64,000 nt of DNA from Pseudomonas sp. R28(2017) (GTDB lineage: Bacteria > Pseudomonadota > Gammaproteobacteria > Pseudomonadales > Pseudomonadaceae): NCBI RefSeq assembly GCF_002112505.1, contig NZ_NEHW01000002.1, forward strand, positions 1 through 64,000, in the 5' to 3' direction. Positions 1-8,066 of this stretch are shown here, one piece after another (positions within the stretch are counted from its first letter, which is position 1; each line of letters starts with the position of its first letter). Made by a program: the position numbers and the translations under genes. Below the pieces are notes generated by a model. That model was not told the DNA's origin, did not search any database, and saw only the letters and a list, made by a program, of their open reading frames with translations.

Positions 1-344
1 TTTCACCCGATGTAGATCTGGAAGTGCTTTCACAACAGTTGTTGAAGGAATTAGAAAAATCACTCGCTCATCTTCAATGGCTCGAGCCGCTTTCAGCTGC
101 CGAGGTGGCAGGTGTTGAGGCTAGACGAGCCGAGTTGCGCTGGCGTCAACACGGTCAGCCCGTGCACCAGATTCAGCTGATTTTTCTGCACCGGGACGAA
201 CATGGATGCCCGCTACTGATTCAGATCACCGCGTCCAGCAACAATCCCAAGGGCATGACCGCTATCGAGCGCAGTGCCTTCGAGGAAATGCTCGGCAGCC
301 TGGCGCTACGCGCAACGGAAGTTGAAAAGGCAGCCGCCGTATGA
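1..344 (+). CDS. Eag-type chaperone (DcrB/DUF1795 family), 5' partial
   Basis: The reading frame is open to the first base of the window, so the gene starts upstream. The GTG at 24 is only the first internal start-like codon. The visible C-terminal part (about 114 residues) has the layout of DcrB/DUF1795 proteins, with alternating short beta strands such as HQIQLIFLHRD and LLIQITASS. Proteins of this family encoded directly before PAAR effectors are Eag chaperones, which hold the effector's N-terminal membrane segments and help load it onto the VgrG spike. The stop overlaps the next start (ATGA at 341-344), so the two genes are translationally coupled, and the neighbour carries the expected prePAAR motif. 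The family assignment rests on a partial sequence plus this context. Confidence 0.75.
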   Translation, partial: SPDVDLEVLSQQLLKELEKSLAHLQWLEPLSAAEVAGVEARRAELRWRQHGQPVHQIQLIFLHRDEHGCPLLIQITASSNNPKGMTAIERSAFEEMLGSLALRATEVEKAAAV

Positions 345-1564
345 CCGGCGCCGCTGCCCGACAGGATGATCCGGTAGAACACTCCAGTGCATTGAGCGGG
401 TTATTGGCCGGCCTTGCTCTGGGGGCCGGAGCGGTGCTGGTCGGGATTGCAGTGGTCGGAACCGGTGGACTGGGTGGTTTGGCAATTGCGGCCATGATCG
501 GCGCTGGCGCCGCAACAGGCGCTGGGATTGGTCAGTTGCTGGGAAGTCTTTCGCATGCTCAACGCGAGACCGGGTGGATTACCTCAGGCTCTGACAACGT
601 GCATATCAATGGCAGGCCCGCTGCCAGAGCGCATGTCGATAAAGCGCTGTGCACCGATCATCCCGGCGTGCCGCAAACCCTGGCTCAAGGCAGTCGCACG
701 GTTTACATCAACGGACAACCTGCTGCACGCGTTGGGGACAGTACGGTCTGTGACGGGAGAATTAGTGCGGGGTCATCGAACGTGTTTATCGGCGGTGATA
801 CCGAGACCACGGATGAGATCGTTCCAGAAGTACCCGGATGGCTTGAGGCGGCGGTATTTGGAGTGGGGGTTGCCAGTGCGGTGGCGTTGGTGGGGCCGGC
901 AATGACGCTCTGGGGGACGTTTGGGGGTGTGGTTGGCGGCACCGTTGCAGGTGGCTATGGAGTAAAGCTGTATGGTCAGGATTCTGATCAACAAAAACTT
1001 TTGGCGTTTGGCGGAGCAGTGATAGCCGGAAGTTTGGCATCACGTTACCGATTCGGTGAGAACGGAGGTCTTGCTGCCAATTTTGGCAATCTGAAGATAA
1101 CAAGACGTAGCGCAAAAGGCTATGTCGGCATGCTGCGCGGTGAGCTTTACAGGCTACCGGATGTGAAGACCGAGAGATTTCTCTATATCAAACGCCCGAC
1201 CGATCAATTGAAGACCTTGCGGAGGGAGTTTGATAGCAGGGCTAGGTCTCAGTTTCTGAAAGAGTTATCCAGCGATGCGGAGAAGGTCACCCTCCTGAAA
1301 AAGGCAGGATTTAATGATGCGGAAATAAGCAGAATTCAAAGTGGAAGGGTACCTAGCAAAGAGTGGGAGGTTCACCATGTATGGCCTCTGGATGATGGAG
1401 GTACAAATGATTTTAGCAATCTGACACTTATCAAAAGTGAACCATTCCATAAAGTGTTAACGAATCAGCAGAAGGCTTTGACAAAAGGAATGCTGGCTGG
1501 CGATAAGCGCTGGATGGAGTGGCCAGTCATAGACTCGAAAATCTATCCGGGCCCCGGAGAATGA
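341..1564 (+). CDS. prePAAR/PAAR-domain T6SS effector with C-terminal HNH nuclease
   Basis: A 407-residue polymorphic toxin. Residues 4-13 (AARQDDPVEH) fit the prePAAR pattern AARxxDxxxH exactly. A glycine/alanine-rich hydrophobic stretch follows at about 18-72, the type of membrane segment bound by Eag chaperones. A PAAR domain lies at about 80-150, with repeated VHINGRPAAR, VYINGQPAAR and NVFIGGD elements. A second hydrophobic stretch is at about 165-210. The C-terminal 60-70 residues carry an HNH-like signature (EVHHVWPLDDGG, then NLTLI, then a further His), suggesting a metal-dependent nuclease delivered into rival bacteria. From about base 1100 the DNA becomes AT-richer, as is usual for exchangeable toxin tips. 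It overlaps its chaperone upstream and its immunity gene downstream by ATGA. DNA as the target is inferred from the family. Confidence 0.85.
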   Translation: MTGAAARQDDPVEHSSALSGLLAGLALGAGAVLVGIAVVGTGGLGGLAIAAMIGAGAATGAGIGQLLGSLSHAQRETGWITSGSDNVHINGRPAARAHVDKALCTDHPGVPQTLAQGSRTVYINGQPAARVGDSTVCDGRISAGSSNVFIGGDTETTDEIVPEVPGWLEAAVFGVGVASAVALVGPAMTLWGTFGGVVGGTVAGGYGVKLYGQDSDQQKLLAFGGAVIAGSLASRYRFGENGGLAANFGNLKITRRSAKGYVGMLRGELYRLPDVKTERFLYIKRPTDQLKTLRREFDSRARSQFLKELSSDAEKVTLLKKAGFNDAEISRIQSGRVPSKEWEVHHVWPLDDGGTNDFSNLTLIKSEPFHKVLTNQQKALTKGMLAGDKRWMEWPVIDSKIYPGPGE

Positions 1565-2034
1565 AATTGAATATTGAGGCTGAAAAGATAATACTAAAAT
1601 TGATCAGTTCACTCTGTCCCGCGGAGATATTTGTGGGGAGGGCTGCCAGTAAGCATGATATTGAACTGCTTGAGCTATCTGTAAGGCGAGAATTTTCTGC
1701 AATTCTCCCGGAGCAGTATATAGATTTTTTGTCCAGGTTTGATGGCGTGGCATCAGGAGGGGTATTTATATATTCAAGTCGGCCGCATAAATATCCTGAC
1801 AGTGATGGCTTTAGTCATGACTTTTTAGAATTAAACCAAATTGCAAGGGAGGTAGAGTTTATGAGGAATTTTTTAGTGTTTGGGGAAAGCGATCAAGACG
1901 AGTATGTGCTGGACTTGCTGAGCGGAAGATACCAAGTGAGGGATAAGCAAGCTTTTGATAATATTTTTGAGGAATTCGAATGTTTCGACGATATTTTAGG
2001 CTTTATGGTGAATCTAATCATGCAGCGCACTTGA
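1561..2034 (+). CDS. SUKH (SMI1/KNR4, YrhA-like) immunity protein
   Basis: A 157-residue acidic protein that most likely neutralises the HNH toxin just upstream. It has the SMI1/KNR4 pattern: an N-terminal helix, then LPEQYIDFLSRFDGVASGGVFIYS, then LVFGESDQDEYVLDL and a C-terminal helix. SUKH proteins are a classic immunity family for nuclease toxins. The start was set at the ATG at 1561, which overlaps the effector stop (ATGA). A longer frame starting at 1519 would lie inside the effector gene. The gene is AT-rich with many rare codons, unlike the GC-rich core genes further along, which suits horizontal exchange with its toxin. The pairing is inferred from position; the fold from the motif layout. 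Confidence 0.78.
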   Translation: MKLNIEAEKIILKLISSLCPAEIFVGRAASKHDIELLELSVRREFSAILPEQYIDFLSRFDGVASGGVFIYSSRPHKYPDSDGFSHDFLELNQIAREVEFMRNFLVFGESDQDEYVLDLLSGRYQVRDKQAFDNIFEEFECFDDILGFMVNLIMQRT

Positions 2035-2055
2035 GAGGCTGATAAATTTAGCGCT

Positions 2056-2475
2056 CTGTACTATTACATTGAGCCGGAGGTGGCAGGAGGGCTGGGTGGC
2101 GGGACAGTTCTGGATGCCTCTATACATCCTCCTGTTGTTCACTCTTTGGAATTTCAGTTTGATGGTTGGCTTGGTGATCAGCTTCTTGAGTCTTTTCCTT
2201 GCTTTATTGTTGCTGAAGTCGTATCGATCGCAATAAAAGAGGCTGGCCTCTCGGGGGTCGGCTTTGGTCCTGTTGGTGTTAAAAAATCCGAAATCTTTGA
2301 TGCGTTCAACCCCGGTGTGATGCTTCCGGAGTTTGTATGGTTGAAGGTTTTCGGCGTAGCGGGTGTCTCTGATTTCGGTCTGGCTCAGGATCATCGTCTG
2401 GTTATTTCGGAAGCGGTATATAAACTTCTCAAGAGGTTTGGTCTGGAAAATGCGGAAGTTCGGGAGTGTAGCTAG
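2056..2475 (+). CDS. Orphan immunity-like protein with no standard start codon
   Basis: An open frame starts directly after the immunity gene's stop (2032-2034) and continues in the same frame to 2475. It has protein-like features: YYYIEPEVAGGLGGG, HPPVVH, FDGWLGDQLLESFPCFIV, WLKVFGVAGVSDFG, DHRLVIS. I recall similar proteins, usually starting MKYY-IEPEVAGGLG, beside PAAR and Rhs toxins, but cannot name the family. No ATG, GTG or TTG exists before the conserved IEPEVAGGLG block. The feature is drawn from the CTG at 2056, which aligns with the expected N-terminus. The first standard start is GTG 2080, which would cut off about eight residues. Either the start has been lost, a non-standard start (CTG or ATT) is used, or the gene is a remnant. 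It is probably an immunity gene left over from an earlier toxin tip. Confidence 0.5.
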   Translation: MYYYIEPEVAGGLGGGTVLDASIHPPVVHSLEFQFDGWLGDQLLESFPCFIVAEVVSIAIKEAGLSGVGFGPVGVKKSEIFDAFNPGVMLPEFVWLKVFGVAGVSDFGLAQDHRLVISEAVYKLLKRFGLENAEVRECS

Positions 2476-2659
2476 AGGCGTTGGCTTTTGTTGAGGTGGT
2501 TTTGATTGCATGAGAAAGCGGGTTAAGGAACGGATTGTGATCTGGCTCTCACTCTGCCCCCGTTGCAGTGCTTGCTCTGATGTCAACCGTGAACTACCCT
2601 CCGAGCCTGCCATGTTCATGGCCATTCGAAACCCACGGACGATCATCACGGAGCTCCCC

Positions 2660-3091
2660 ATGGAAGGTATCCCGCAATCCCAATCCACCTCTACCAACCT
2701 CAAGCCTAAATGGCAAGAGCGTTTCGCCTTCTTCGATCAGCACGGCGCGCCGACCTCCGAGTCATACAAAGCCGCTTTCCGTGCCTTGCCTTTTCGCAAG
2801 AAGCTGCTGATCAACAATAACTTCATCGGCTTTTTCTTCGGCCCGATCTACTGGTTCGTGCTGGGGTTGTGGAAGAAGAACCTGGTCATGCTGGCGATCA
2901 TGATCGCCCTTGGGTTGCTGCTGGGTGTCGTCGAGGCGGTGACGGGGAGCGAGATTCCGCGTCCGGTGGATAACGGGATCAGCATGGCGTTTGCGTTTCT
3001 TTATAGTTTCTTGAGCAACCGGGCTTATTACCTGAAGCAGACCAAAGGGGTGAATGGCTGGAACCCGTTTGAGGGGCAGCGGTTTATCTGA
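2660..3091 (+). CDS. DUF2628 domain-containing membrane protein
   Basis: A small inner-membrane protein of 143 residues and unknown function. It has a soluble N-terminal region of about 60 residues, including KWQERFAFFDQHGAP and FRALPFRKKLLINNNFIGFFFGPIYWFVLGLWKK, the characteristic DUF2628 block. About three membrane segments follow and the protein ends NGWNPFEGQRFI. The start was chosen at ATG 2660 because GGAG at 2650-2653 gives a good ribosome binding site. The open frame extends to 2510 but the extra residues do not look like this family. The gene is convergent with the Bat operon and returns to GC-rich core codon use, so it probably marks the edge of the T6SS island. Confidence 0.75.
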   Translation: MEGIPQSQSTSTNLKPKWQERFAFFDQHGAPTSESYKAAFRALPFRKKLLINNNFIGFFFGPIYWFVLGLWKKNLVMLAIMIALGLLLGVVEAVTGSEIPRPVDNGISMAFAFLYSFLSNRAYYLKQTKGVNGWNPFEGQRFI

Positions 3092-3165
3092 ATTCTTGAT
3101 GGCGTCAGGGCTGGCAGGAGCCTGGCGAGAAAGATTCAGTGCCTGTCAGATCGAGCGCCGCCCCC

Positions 3166-4791
3166 TCACTTCGGATAAAGCGGCGGCAAGCTCCCACTCT
3201 CACCCGCCGGCAACAACACCTGTTCCGCCGGCGGGATCGTGCCGATCGCCCGCCACAGATCCTCACCCTGCCAATACTGCCCACTCTCGCTGTAAAGCGC
3301 CCCATTCAACCCATCCAGCGCATCCGACAGCGGCACGAACCGCGCCGCCATCTCGGCCAGGGTTTCCGGCTGCTGGCGTGCCCAGGCATCGAGCGCCTGG
3401 CGTGTAGCTTGCGGGTCGTTGGCCAGGCATGCGCGCTTGAGGTCGTCGAGCAAGGTACGCGGGCTTGGCCCGTTCTGCGCAGCACGCAATACCGCCGGTT
3501 GCGAGCGGGCGCGCCACCACAGGGCGAAGCCGAGCACCGTGGTCAGGGCGAACAGCAGGGTGGCGAGCTGCCAGGGCCACAGCAGGTGACTGGCACCGCT
3601 GCTGTCACTGACCGGCGTGTCGGCGCTCAGCGCCGGGTTGTCCTGCACGTCCAGCATACGCGCCGGCAGGCTGCTGTGTTCCAGGTGGTCTTCGCGGGTG
3701 TTCCACCAGGTGACTTCCACTGCCGGCAGGGCCAGCTTGCCGCTGTGGGTCGGCACCAGTGCTTCGCGTTCCTCGCGGTTGGCGGTCATGCCGCGTTCGC
3801 TGATCTCGTTGCGCAGCACTGGCTGGTCCGGGTAACGGCGCAGGCCGACGATCTCGGTGGCGGGCAGCTGCGGCAGCTGGGTGCTCGACAGGCCTTCGGC
3901 ACGCAGGGTGATGCTGCGCGTCAGCGAGTCGCCAATCTGTGGCTGCTGGCTGGCGGGGTCGGGGTTCCAGTGTTCTTCCAGGGTCAGGCTGCGTGCCGGC
4001 AGCCACGGTACGTTGGCAGGCCAGGCTGCGGGAATGGGGCGTACGGCCAGGCGCAGCGGCAATGAACTGACCTGCACCTGGCGACCGACCCGGGCGGTAC
4101 CGGCGGGTTGCTGGCCGTTGTCGGCGGCGGTGGCGGTGAAGGTCAGCGGTGGGATGTCCAGGTCGCCGCTCTGCTGTGGGTACACCGCGTAGCGGGTCTC
4201 GATCACCCCGTGGCGCACGCCGTTGATTTCTTTCTCGTAGGTGCGCGACTCGCCCAGCGGCTCGACCTTGGCGTTTTCCAGCTGCAGCGGGCTCAGGCTG
4301 CTGTCGTCGTACAGCGACACCGAATGGTAGATGCGCAGGGTCAGCACGGCCTGGGCCTGGACGTACACCTCGTTGCTGTCCAGGGTGGCCTCGACGAACA
4401 CCTGCGAGGCGGTTTCCGGGCGGCTGGCGTCGGCCTGCAGCACCTGCAGGTCGATGGCCTGGCTGTGCGACTGGCCCAGCTGCAGCTCGGGGATGCGCAG
4501 GCTGCCGCTGCGCCGTGGCAGCAGGGTGATGATCCAGCGGGTGCTGGCGCGGGTTTCGCCGTCGAGGGTGTGCAGGCTGTTCAGCTGGCGGGTGCCGCGC
4601 ACTTCGAAGTCGCTGTCCAGGGCGCGCAGGTCGGGCTTGCCGAACTGGGTCACGTCCTGGCTTTCGAGGGTCAGCTCAAGGGTTTCGCCGGCCTCCAGGC
4701 GCGTGCGGTCGACGCTGGCCTGCAGCGTGGGTAGGGCCTGGGCCATGACGGCCCACAACAGGCTGAGAAGCAAGACGCCGAAGCGACTCAT
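3166..4791 (-). CDS. batD: BatD-family protein
   Basis: Last gene of the MoxR-Bat operon, 541 residues. It begins with a signal peptide (VLLLSLLWAVMAQA) and continues as a long periplasmic region of beta-sandwich repeats typical of BatD (EAGETLELTLES, ITLLPRRSGSLRIPELQLG, QQSGDLDIPPLTFTATA). One membrane segment lies at about 403-425 (LLWPWQLATLLFALTTVLGF), followed by a cytosolic tail of roughly 110 residues. BatD proteins are thought to work with the BatA and BatB von Willebrand factor A proteins and a MoxR ATPase in envelope or oxidative stress tolerance; the molecular role is not settled. Its start overlaps the end of batB by four bases, so translation is probably coupled. Confidence 0.85.
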   Translation of the reverse strand: MSRFGVLLLSLLWAVMAQALPTLQASVDRTRLEAGETLELTLESQDVTQFGKPDLRALDSDFEVRGTRQLNSLHTLDGETRASTRWIITLLPRRSGSLRIPELQLGQSHSQAIDLQVLQADASRPETASQVFVEATLDSNEVYVQAQAVLTLRIYHSVSLYDDSSLSPLQLENAKVEPLGESRTYEKEINGVRHGVIETRYAVYPQQSGDLDIPPLTFTATAADNGQQPAGTARVGRQVQVSSLPLRLAVRPIPAAWPANVPWLPARSLTLEEHWNPDPASQQPQIGDSLTRSITLRAEGLSSTQLPQLPATEIVGLRRYPDQPVLRNEISERGMTANREEREALVPTHSGKLALPAVEVTWWNTREDHLEHSSLPARMLDVQDNPALSADTPVSDSSGASHLLWPWQLATLLFALTTVLGFALWWRARSQPAVLRAAQNGPSPRTLLDDLKRACLANDPQATRQALDAWARQQPETLAEMAARFVPLSDALDGLNGALYSESGQYWQGEDLWRAIGTIPPAEQVLLPAGESGSLPPLYPK

Positions 4792-6506
4792 CGTGTTTTT
4801 TCCTGATGCAATTGCTGTTCATACCAGAATTTGCGCCGCAACAGCTCCGCCGGGTTGTCGGGGATCTCGCGCAGCCATTGTTCCAGGGCCTGGCGCTGTT
4901 CGGCATCGAGGTTGGTCGATACCGGGCGCTGTGGCGGCTGGGTGATGCTGTCGTCATCGCCGCCCTGGTTGCCAGGCGCCGCCTGGCTGTTGTTGCTGCC
5001 TTCACCGGGTTGTTCGGCGCTGGCCTGTTGTTCACTGCCTGGCGTGCCTTGGACGGGGCTGCTGGCCGAGCTGCTGTTGCCTTCGGTTTCGCTGCCCGGG
5101 GTGCCTTGGGCATCGCTGTTGGCCGGTTGTTCCTCGGCCTGGGCAGCGCGTTGCTGCAGCAACTGCTGCACCAGCGCCTGGTTGGCCAGTGCCGGCTGCA
5201 GGTCGGGCTGGCGCTCCAGGGCCTGTTCGTAGGCGTCCAGGGCGGCCTCCAGTTCGCCGCTGCGGGCCAGGGCATTGCCTCGATTGTAGTGGGCTGCGGC
5301 GCTGTCGCCCTGGGCGAAGGCCTCGGCGGCACCGGCGTAGTCGCCAGCCTGGTACAGCGCCATGCCGCGCCACTGCGGGTTTTGGAAGTGCCGGGCAGCG
5401 TCTGCCGGGCGTTGCTTGCGCAGCAGCATCTGGCCCTGTTGATCGGGGCGCAGCCACAGGTCGTTGAACTCGAAGGCCTGGCTGGGTTGCGGCAGGGCCA
5501 GCAGCAGCGGCAGGCAGAACAGCCAGCCACGGCGCCCGGCACAGGCGGCCAGCAGCAACAGCGGCAACAACAGCCAGTAACCTTGGTCGGCCCAGCTGTC
5601 CAGTTGCAGGGTCTGGCCGGCATCACGCAGGTGGCGCGGGTTGTCGAACAGGCCCAGGCCGCGCAGGTCGAGGTCGTCGATGCGGGCATGGCGGTAACGC
5701 CCGCCGGTGCCACTGATGAAGGCCTTGAGGCTGGCGCTGTCGAGGCGCGGCAGGAGGATGCCACCCTGGTCATCCTTGAGGAATTCGCCATTGGCCTGGC
5801 GCACCGGAGCGCCGTCGCCGGTGCCGATGCCGAGCATCAGCAGGCTCGGGCCCTGGCGGCCGAGGGCCTGGGTGATGCCCTGGCGTTCCGGTGCGCTCAG
5901 CGCCGAGCCGACCAGTAGCAGGCGGCCCTGGCCGAGGCCGCTCTGGGCCAGCAGGGCCAGGCCTTTCTGTACGGCCAGGTCGGCGCGCTGGCCGGGCTTG
6001 GGCATGATCGACGGGTCGATGGCCTCCAGCAGGTTGCGCGTGGTGCCCAGGTCGTCCGACAGCGGCACCAGGGTGTGCGCACTGCCGGCATAGACGATCA
6101 GCGCGGTCTGGCTGTCGCTGCGGTGTTCGAGCAGGTCGAGGATCTTGCGCCGGGCCTGTTCCAGGCGGTTGGGGGCAACGTCTTCGGCGAGCATCTGCGG
6201 GGTCAGTTCGAGCAGGATCACCAGTGGGTCGGCCGGGCGCTGGCGGGTTTCTTCCAGGCGCTGCCAGCTCGGCCCGAGCAAGGCCAGTACCACCAGCAGC
6301 CAGGCCAGGCCCAGGGCCACCCACGGCAGCTTGCTGTTGCTGCCGCTGCCGCCGCCGAGCAGCACCGGGTGGAAGGCCGGCGGCAGGATCATCTGCCAGC
6401 GCCCGGCGCGCTTGCGCCGGTGCCACAGCTTGAACAGCAGCCAGCCGAGCAGGGGCACGACCAGCAGCCAGAGCGGGCGCAACCATTGTGGCCAGAGATC
6501 GATCAT
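4788..6506 (-). CDS. batB: BatB-type vWA protein fused to TPR (BatB/BatC-like)
   Basis: Starting at ATG 6506, which overlaps the batA stop (ATGA), the protein has 572 residues. It has two N-terminal membrane segments (LRPLWLLVVPLLGWLLF and LPWVALGLAWLLVVLALLG), a vWA-like domain at about 80-300, a further hydrophobic pair (GYWLLLPLLLLAAC and LFCLPLLLALPQ), a TPR unit at about 415-455 (AAHYNRGNALARSGELEAALDAYEQAL), and a long Ser/Gln/Gly-rich low-complexity region before the C-terminus. In some bacteria the TPR part is a separate BatC protein; here both are one chain. The MIDAS metal site normally reads DxSxS, but here the segment is LLELTPQML, and the later Asp-Gly position is GSAL. Metal binding is therefore doubtful. 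The open frame extends to 6611 but lacks a better start. Confidence 0.85.
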   Translation of the reverse strand: MIDLWPQWLRPLWLLVVPLLGWLLFKLWHRRKRAGRWQMILPPAFHPVLLGGGSGSNSKLPWVALGLAWLLVVLALLGPSWQRLEETRQRPADPLVILLELTPQMLAEDVAPNRLEQARRKILDLLEHRSDSQTALIVYAGSAHTLVPLSDDLGTTRNLLEAIDPSIMPKPGQRADLAVQKGLALLAQSGLGQGRLLLVGSALSAPERQGITQALGRQGPSLLMLGIGTGDGAPVRQANGEFLKDDQGGILLPRLDSASLKAFISGTGGRYRHARIDDLDLRGLGLFDNPRHLRDAGQTLQLDSWADQGYWLLLPLLLLAACAGRRGWLFCLPLLLALPQPSQAFEFNDLWLRPDQQGQMLLRKQRPADAARHFQNPQWRGMALYQAGDYAGAAEAFAQGDSAAAHYNRGNALARSGELEAALDAYEQALERQPDLQPALANQALVQQLLQQRAAQAEEQPANSDAQGTPGSETEGNSSSASSPVQGTPGSEQQASAEQPGEGSNNSQAAPGNQGGDDDSITQPPQRPVSTNLDAEQRQALEQWLREIPDNPAELLRRKFWYEQQLHQEKTR

Positions 6507-7579
6507 CGCCGTTTCCTCAGGCGCAGGCGTTTCAGGCGCTGGCGCCATTCCGGATGGGGCTGCAGGAAACGCGGTTTGCGCAGCACCTTGTGCAGCAGGT
6601 TGTCGGGCCATTGCACCGCCACCACCAGCAGCACGCTGAGCAGCAGGGCCAAGGCCAGCGGCCAGGCATACAGGGCCTTGGCGGTGCGCGCCTGAGTCGG
6701 TTGCTGGGCCACCGGTTCGAGCTGGTCGAGGGTGTCGCCGATGGCGCTGAGCTCGGCGCCGTCATGGGCGCGGAAGTAGGCGCCGTGGGTGATGTCGGCA
6801 ATTTCCTTGAGCGACGCTTCGTCGAGGTCCAGGCTCGGGTTCAGGCCGAGCAGGCCGGGCGTGCCGCTGGCTTCGGGGTTGGCGCCGATGCCGATGGTGT
6901 AGATGCGCACGCCTTCCTGGGCAGCCAGGCGAGCGGCGGTCAGCGGGTGGATCTGCCCGCCGTTGTTGGCGCCATCGGTGACCAGCACCAGCACCCGGCT
7001 CTGTGCCGGGCGTTGGCGCAGGCGCTTGACCGCCAGGCCGATGGCGTCGCCGATGGCGGTGTTCTTGCCGGCGATGCCGATCTGCGCATCAATGAGGAAA
7101 GTGCGCACGGTGCGCCGGTCGAAGGTCAGCGGCGCTTGCAGGTAGGCCTGGCTGCCGAACAGGATCAGGCCGACACGGTCACCCTGGCGGTCCTGCAGAA
7201 AGTCGCCGAGCAAGGCCTTGACCAGGTCGAGGCGGCTGATGTCTTCGTCTTTCCACTGCATGTCGGGGAAGTCCATCGAACCCGAGACATCCACCGCCAC
7301 CAGCAGGTCGCGGCCGCTGGAAGCCACCGGCACCGGTTCACCGAGCCATTGCGGGCGCGCGGCGGCCAACAGCAGCAACAGCCAGATCAGCACATACGGC
7401 GCCTGCTGGCGCAGGGTGGGCAAATTCAGGCGTGCGCGGCGCCCGGCCAGGCCTTCCAGTTCGTCGAGGAAGCCGACCTTGAGCACCGGCTCGCCGCTGT
7501 CGGCGGCAGGCAGCAGCAGGCGCGCCAGCCACGGCAGCGGCAGCAGCGCGAAAATCCACGGCCAGGCCAGTTCAAACAT
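6503..7579 (-). CDS. batA: BatA-type vWA membrane protein
   Basis: A 358-residue inner-membrane protein with an N-terminal segment ([23 protein letters not shown]), a second segment near LIWLLLLLAAARP, a complete vWA domain at about 80-290, and a C-terminal segment (WPLALALLLSVLLVVAV). The MIDAS motif DVSGS is intact (LLVAVDVSGSMDF), as is the later TDG (VLVTDGANNGG), in contrast to the BatB partner. The start was set at ATG 7579 because the upstream gene ends at 7572, giving an eight-base overlap, and because the family starts with MFE; the open frame could extend seven codons further. It probably assembles with BatB and BatD in the membrane under control of the MoxR ATPase. Confidence 0.88.
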   Translation of the reverse strand: MFELAWPWIFALLPLPWLARLLLPAADSGEPVLKVGFLDELEGLAGRRARLNLPTLRQQAPYVLIWLLLLLAAARPQWLGEPVPVASSGRDLLVAVDVSGSMDFPDMQWKDEDISRLDLVKALLGDFLQDRQGDRVGLILFGSQAYLQAPLTFDRRTVRTFLIDAQIGIAGKNTAIGDAIGLAVKRLRQRPAQSRVLVLVTDGANNGGQIHPLTAARLAAQEGVRIYTIGIGANPEASGTPGLLGLNPSLDLDEASLKEIADITHGAYFRAHDGAELSAIGDTLDQLEPVAQQPTQARTAKALYAWPLALALLLSVLLVVAVQWPDNLLHKVLRKPRFLQPHPEWRQRLKRLRLRKRR

Positions 7580-8066
7580 GTTTGCGAATCCAGGTTTCAA
7601 CCGCCTGGCTGAGCCCGACGATGGCCTTGTCGTCGAGCTTGCACTCGGGCTTGTAGGCGCCTTCGACCAGCACCATCCAGCGGGTCAGGCCGGCCGCCGG
7701 GCAGCGGTTGTCGAGAAAGGCCAGCCACTGGCGGCCATTCAAGGTATGGCTGTTGGCGCCGGGGTAGTGGTTGCGGCACAGGCGCTTGAGCAGGGCGTTG
7801 ATCTGCTGCAGCCAGGCGCCGGCCGGGGCGCCGTCGTAGGGGCGTGGCAGGCGGGCGAGTTCGGCCAGGGCTTCCAGGCGCACCGGGTCGAGCGGCAGCT
7901 CGGCGCGCACCACCGGGCGCTTGCCCGGGCGCCAGTGGCGCAACCGCCACAGGCCCCAGGCCAGCAGGGGCAGCAGCGCGAGCAGCAGCCACCAGCCCGG
8001 TGCCGGCGGCCACAGGCCGATCGCAGGCGGTGCAATCAACGGTTGCAGCTGGTCCAGCGGGTTCAT
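7572..8066 (-). CDS. DUF4381 domain-containing protein
   Basis: A 164-residue protein with one N-terminal membrane segment ([20 protein letters not shown]) and a cytosolic domain containing [22 protein letters not shown] and [14 protein letters not shown], the pattern of DUF4381. Function is unknown, but the gene sits almost invariably between the DUF58 and BatA genes. Here it overlaps DUF58 by four bases upstream and batA by eight bases downstream, so all are likely made in fixed ratio. The start at 8066 was chosen because of the ATGA overlap with the DUF58 stop; the open frame upstream is shadow sequence. Confidence 0.8.
   Translation of the reverse strand: MNPLDQLQPLIAPPAIGLWPPAPGWWLLLALLPLLAWGLWRLRHWRPGKRPVVRAELPLDPVRLEALAELARLPRPYDGAPAGAWLQQINALLKRLCRNHYPGANSHTLNGRQWLAFLDNRCPAAGLTRWMVLVEGAYKPECKLDDKAIVGLSQAVETWIRKHV

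Noticed and set aside
2014..2703. 229-codon minus-strand frame over the orphan immunity region
   Set aside because: The plus-strand frame shows protein-like conserved blocks, while the minus frame has no family features and spans the start of the DUF2628 gene.
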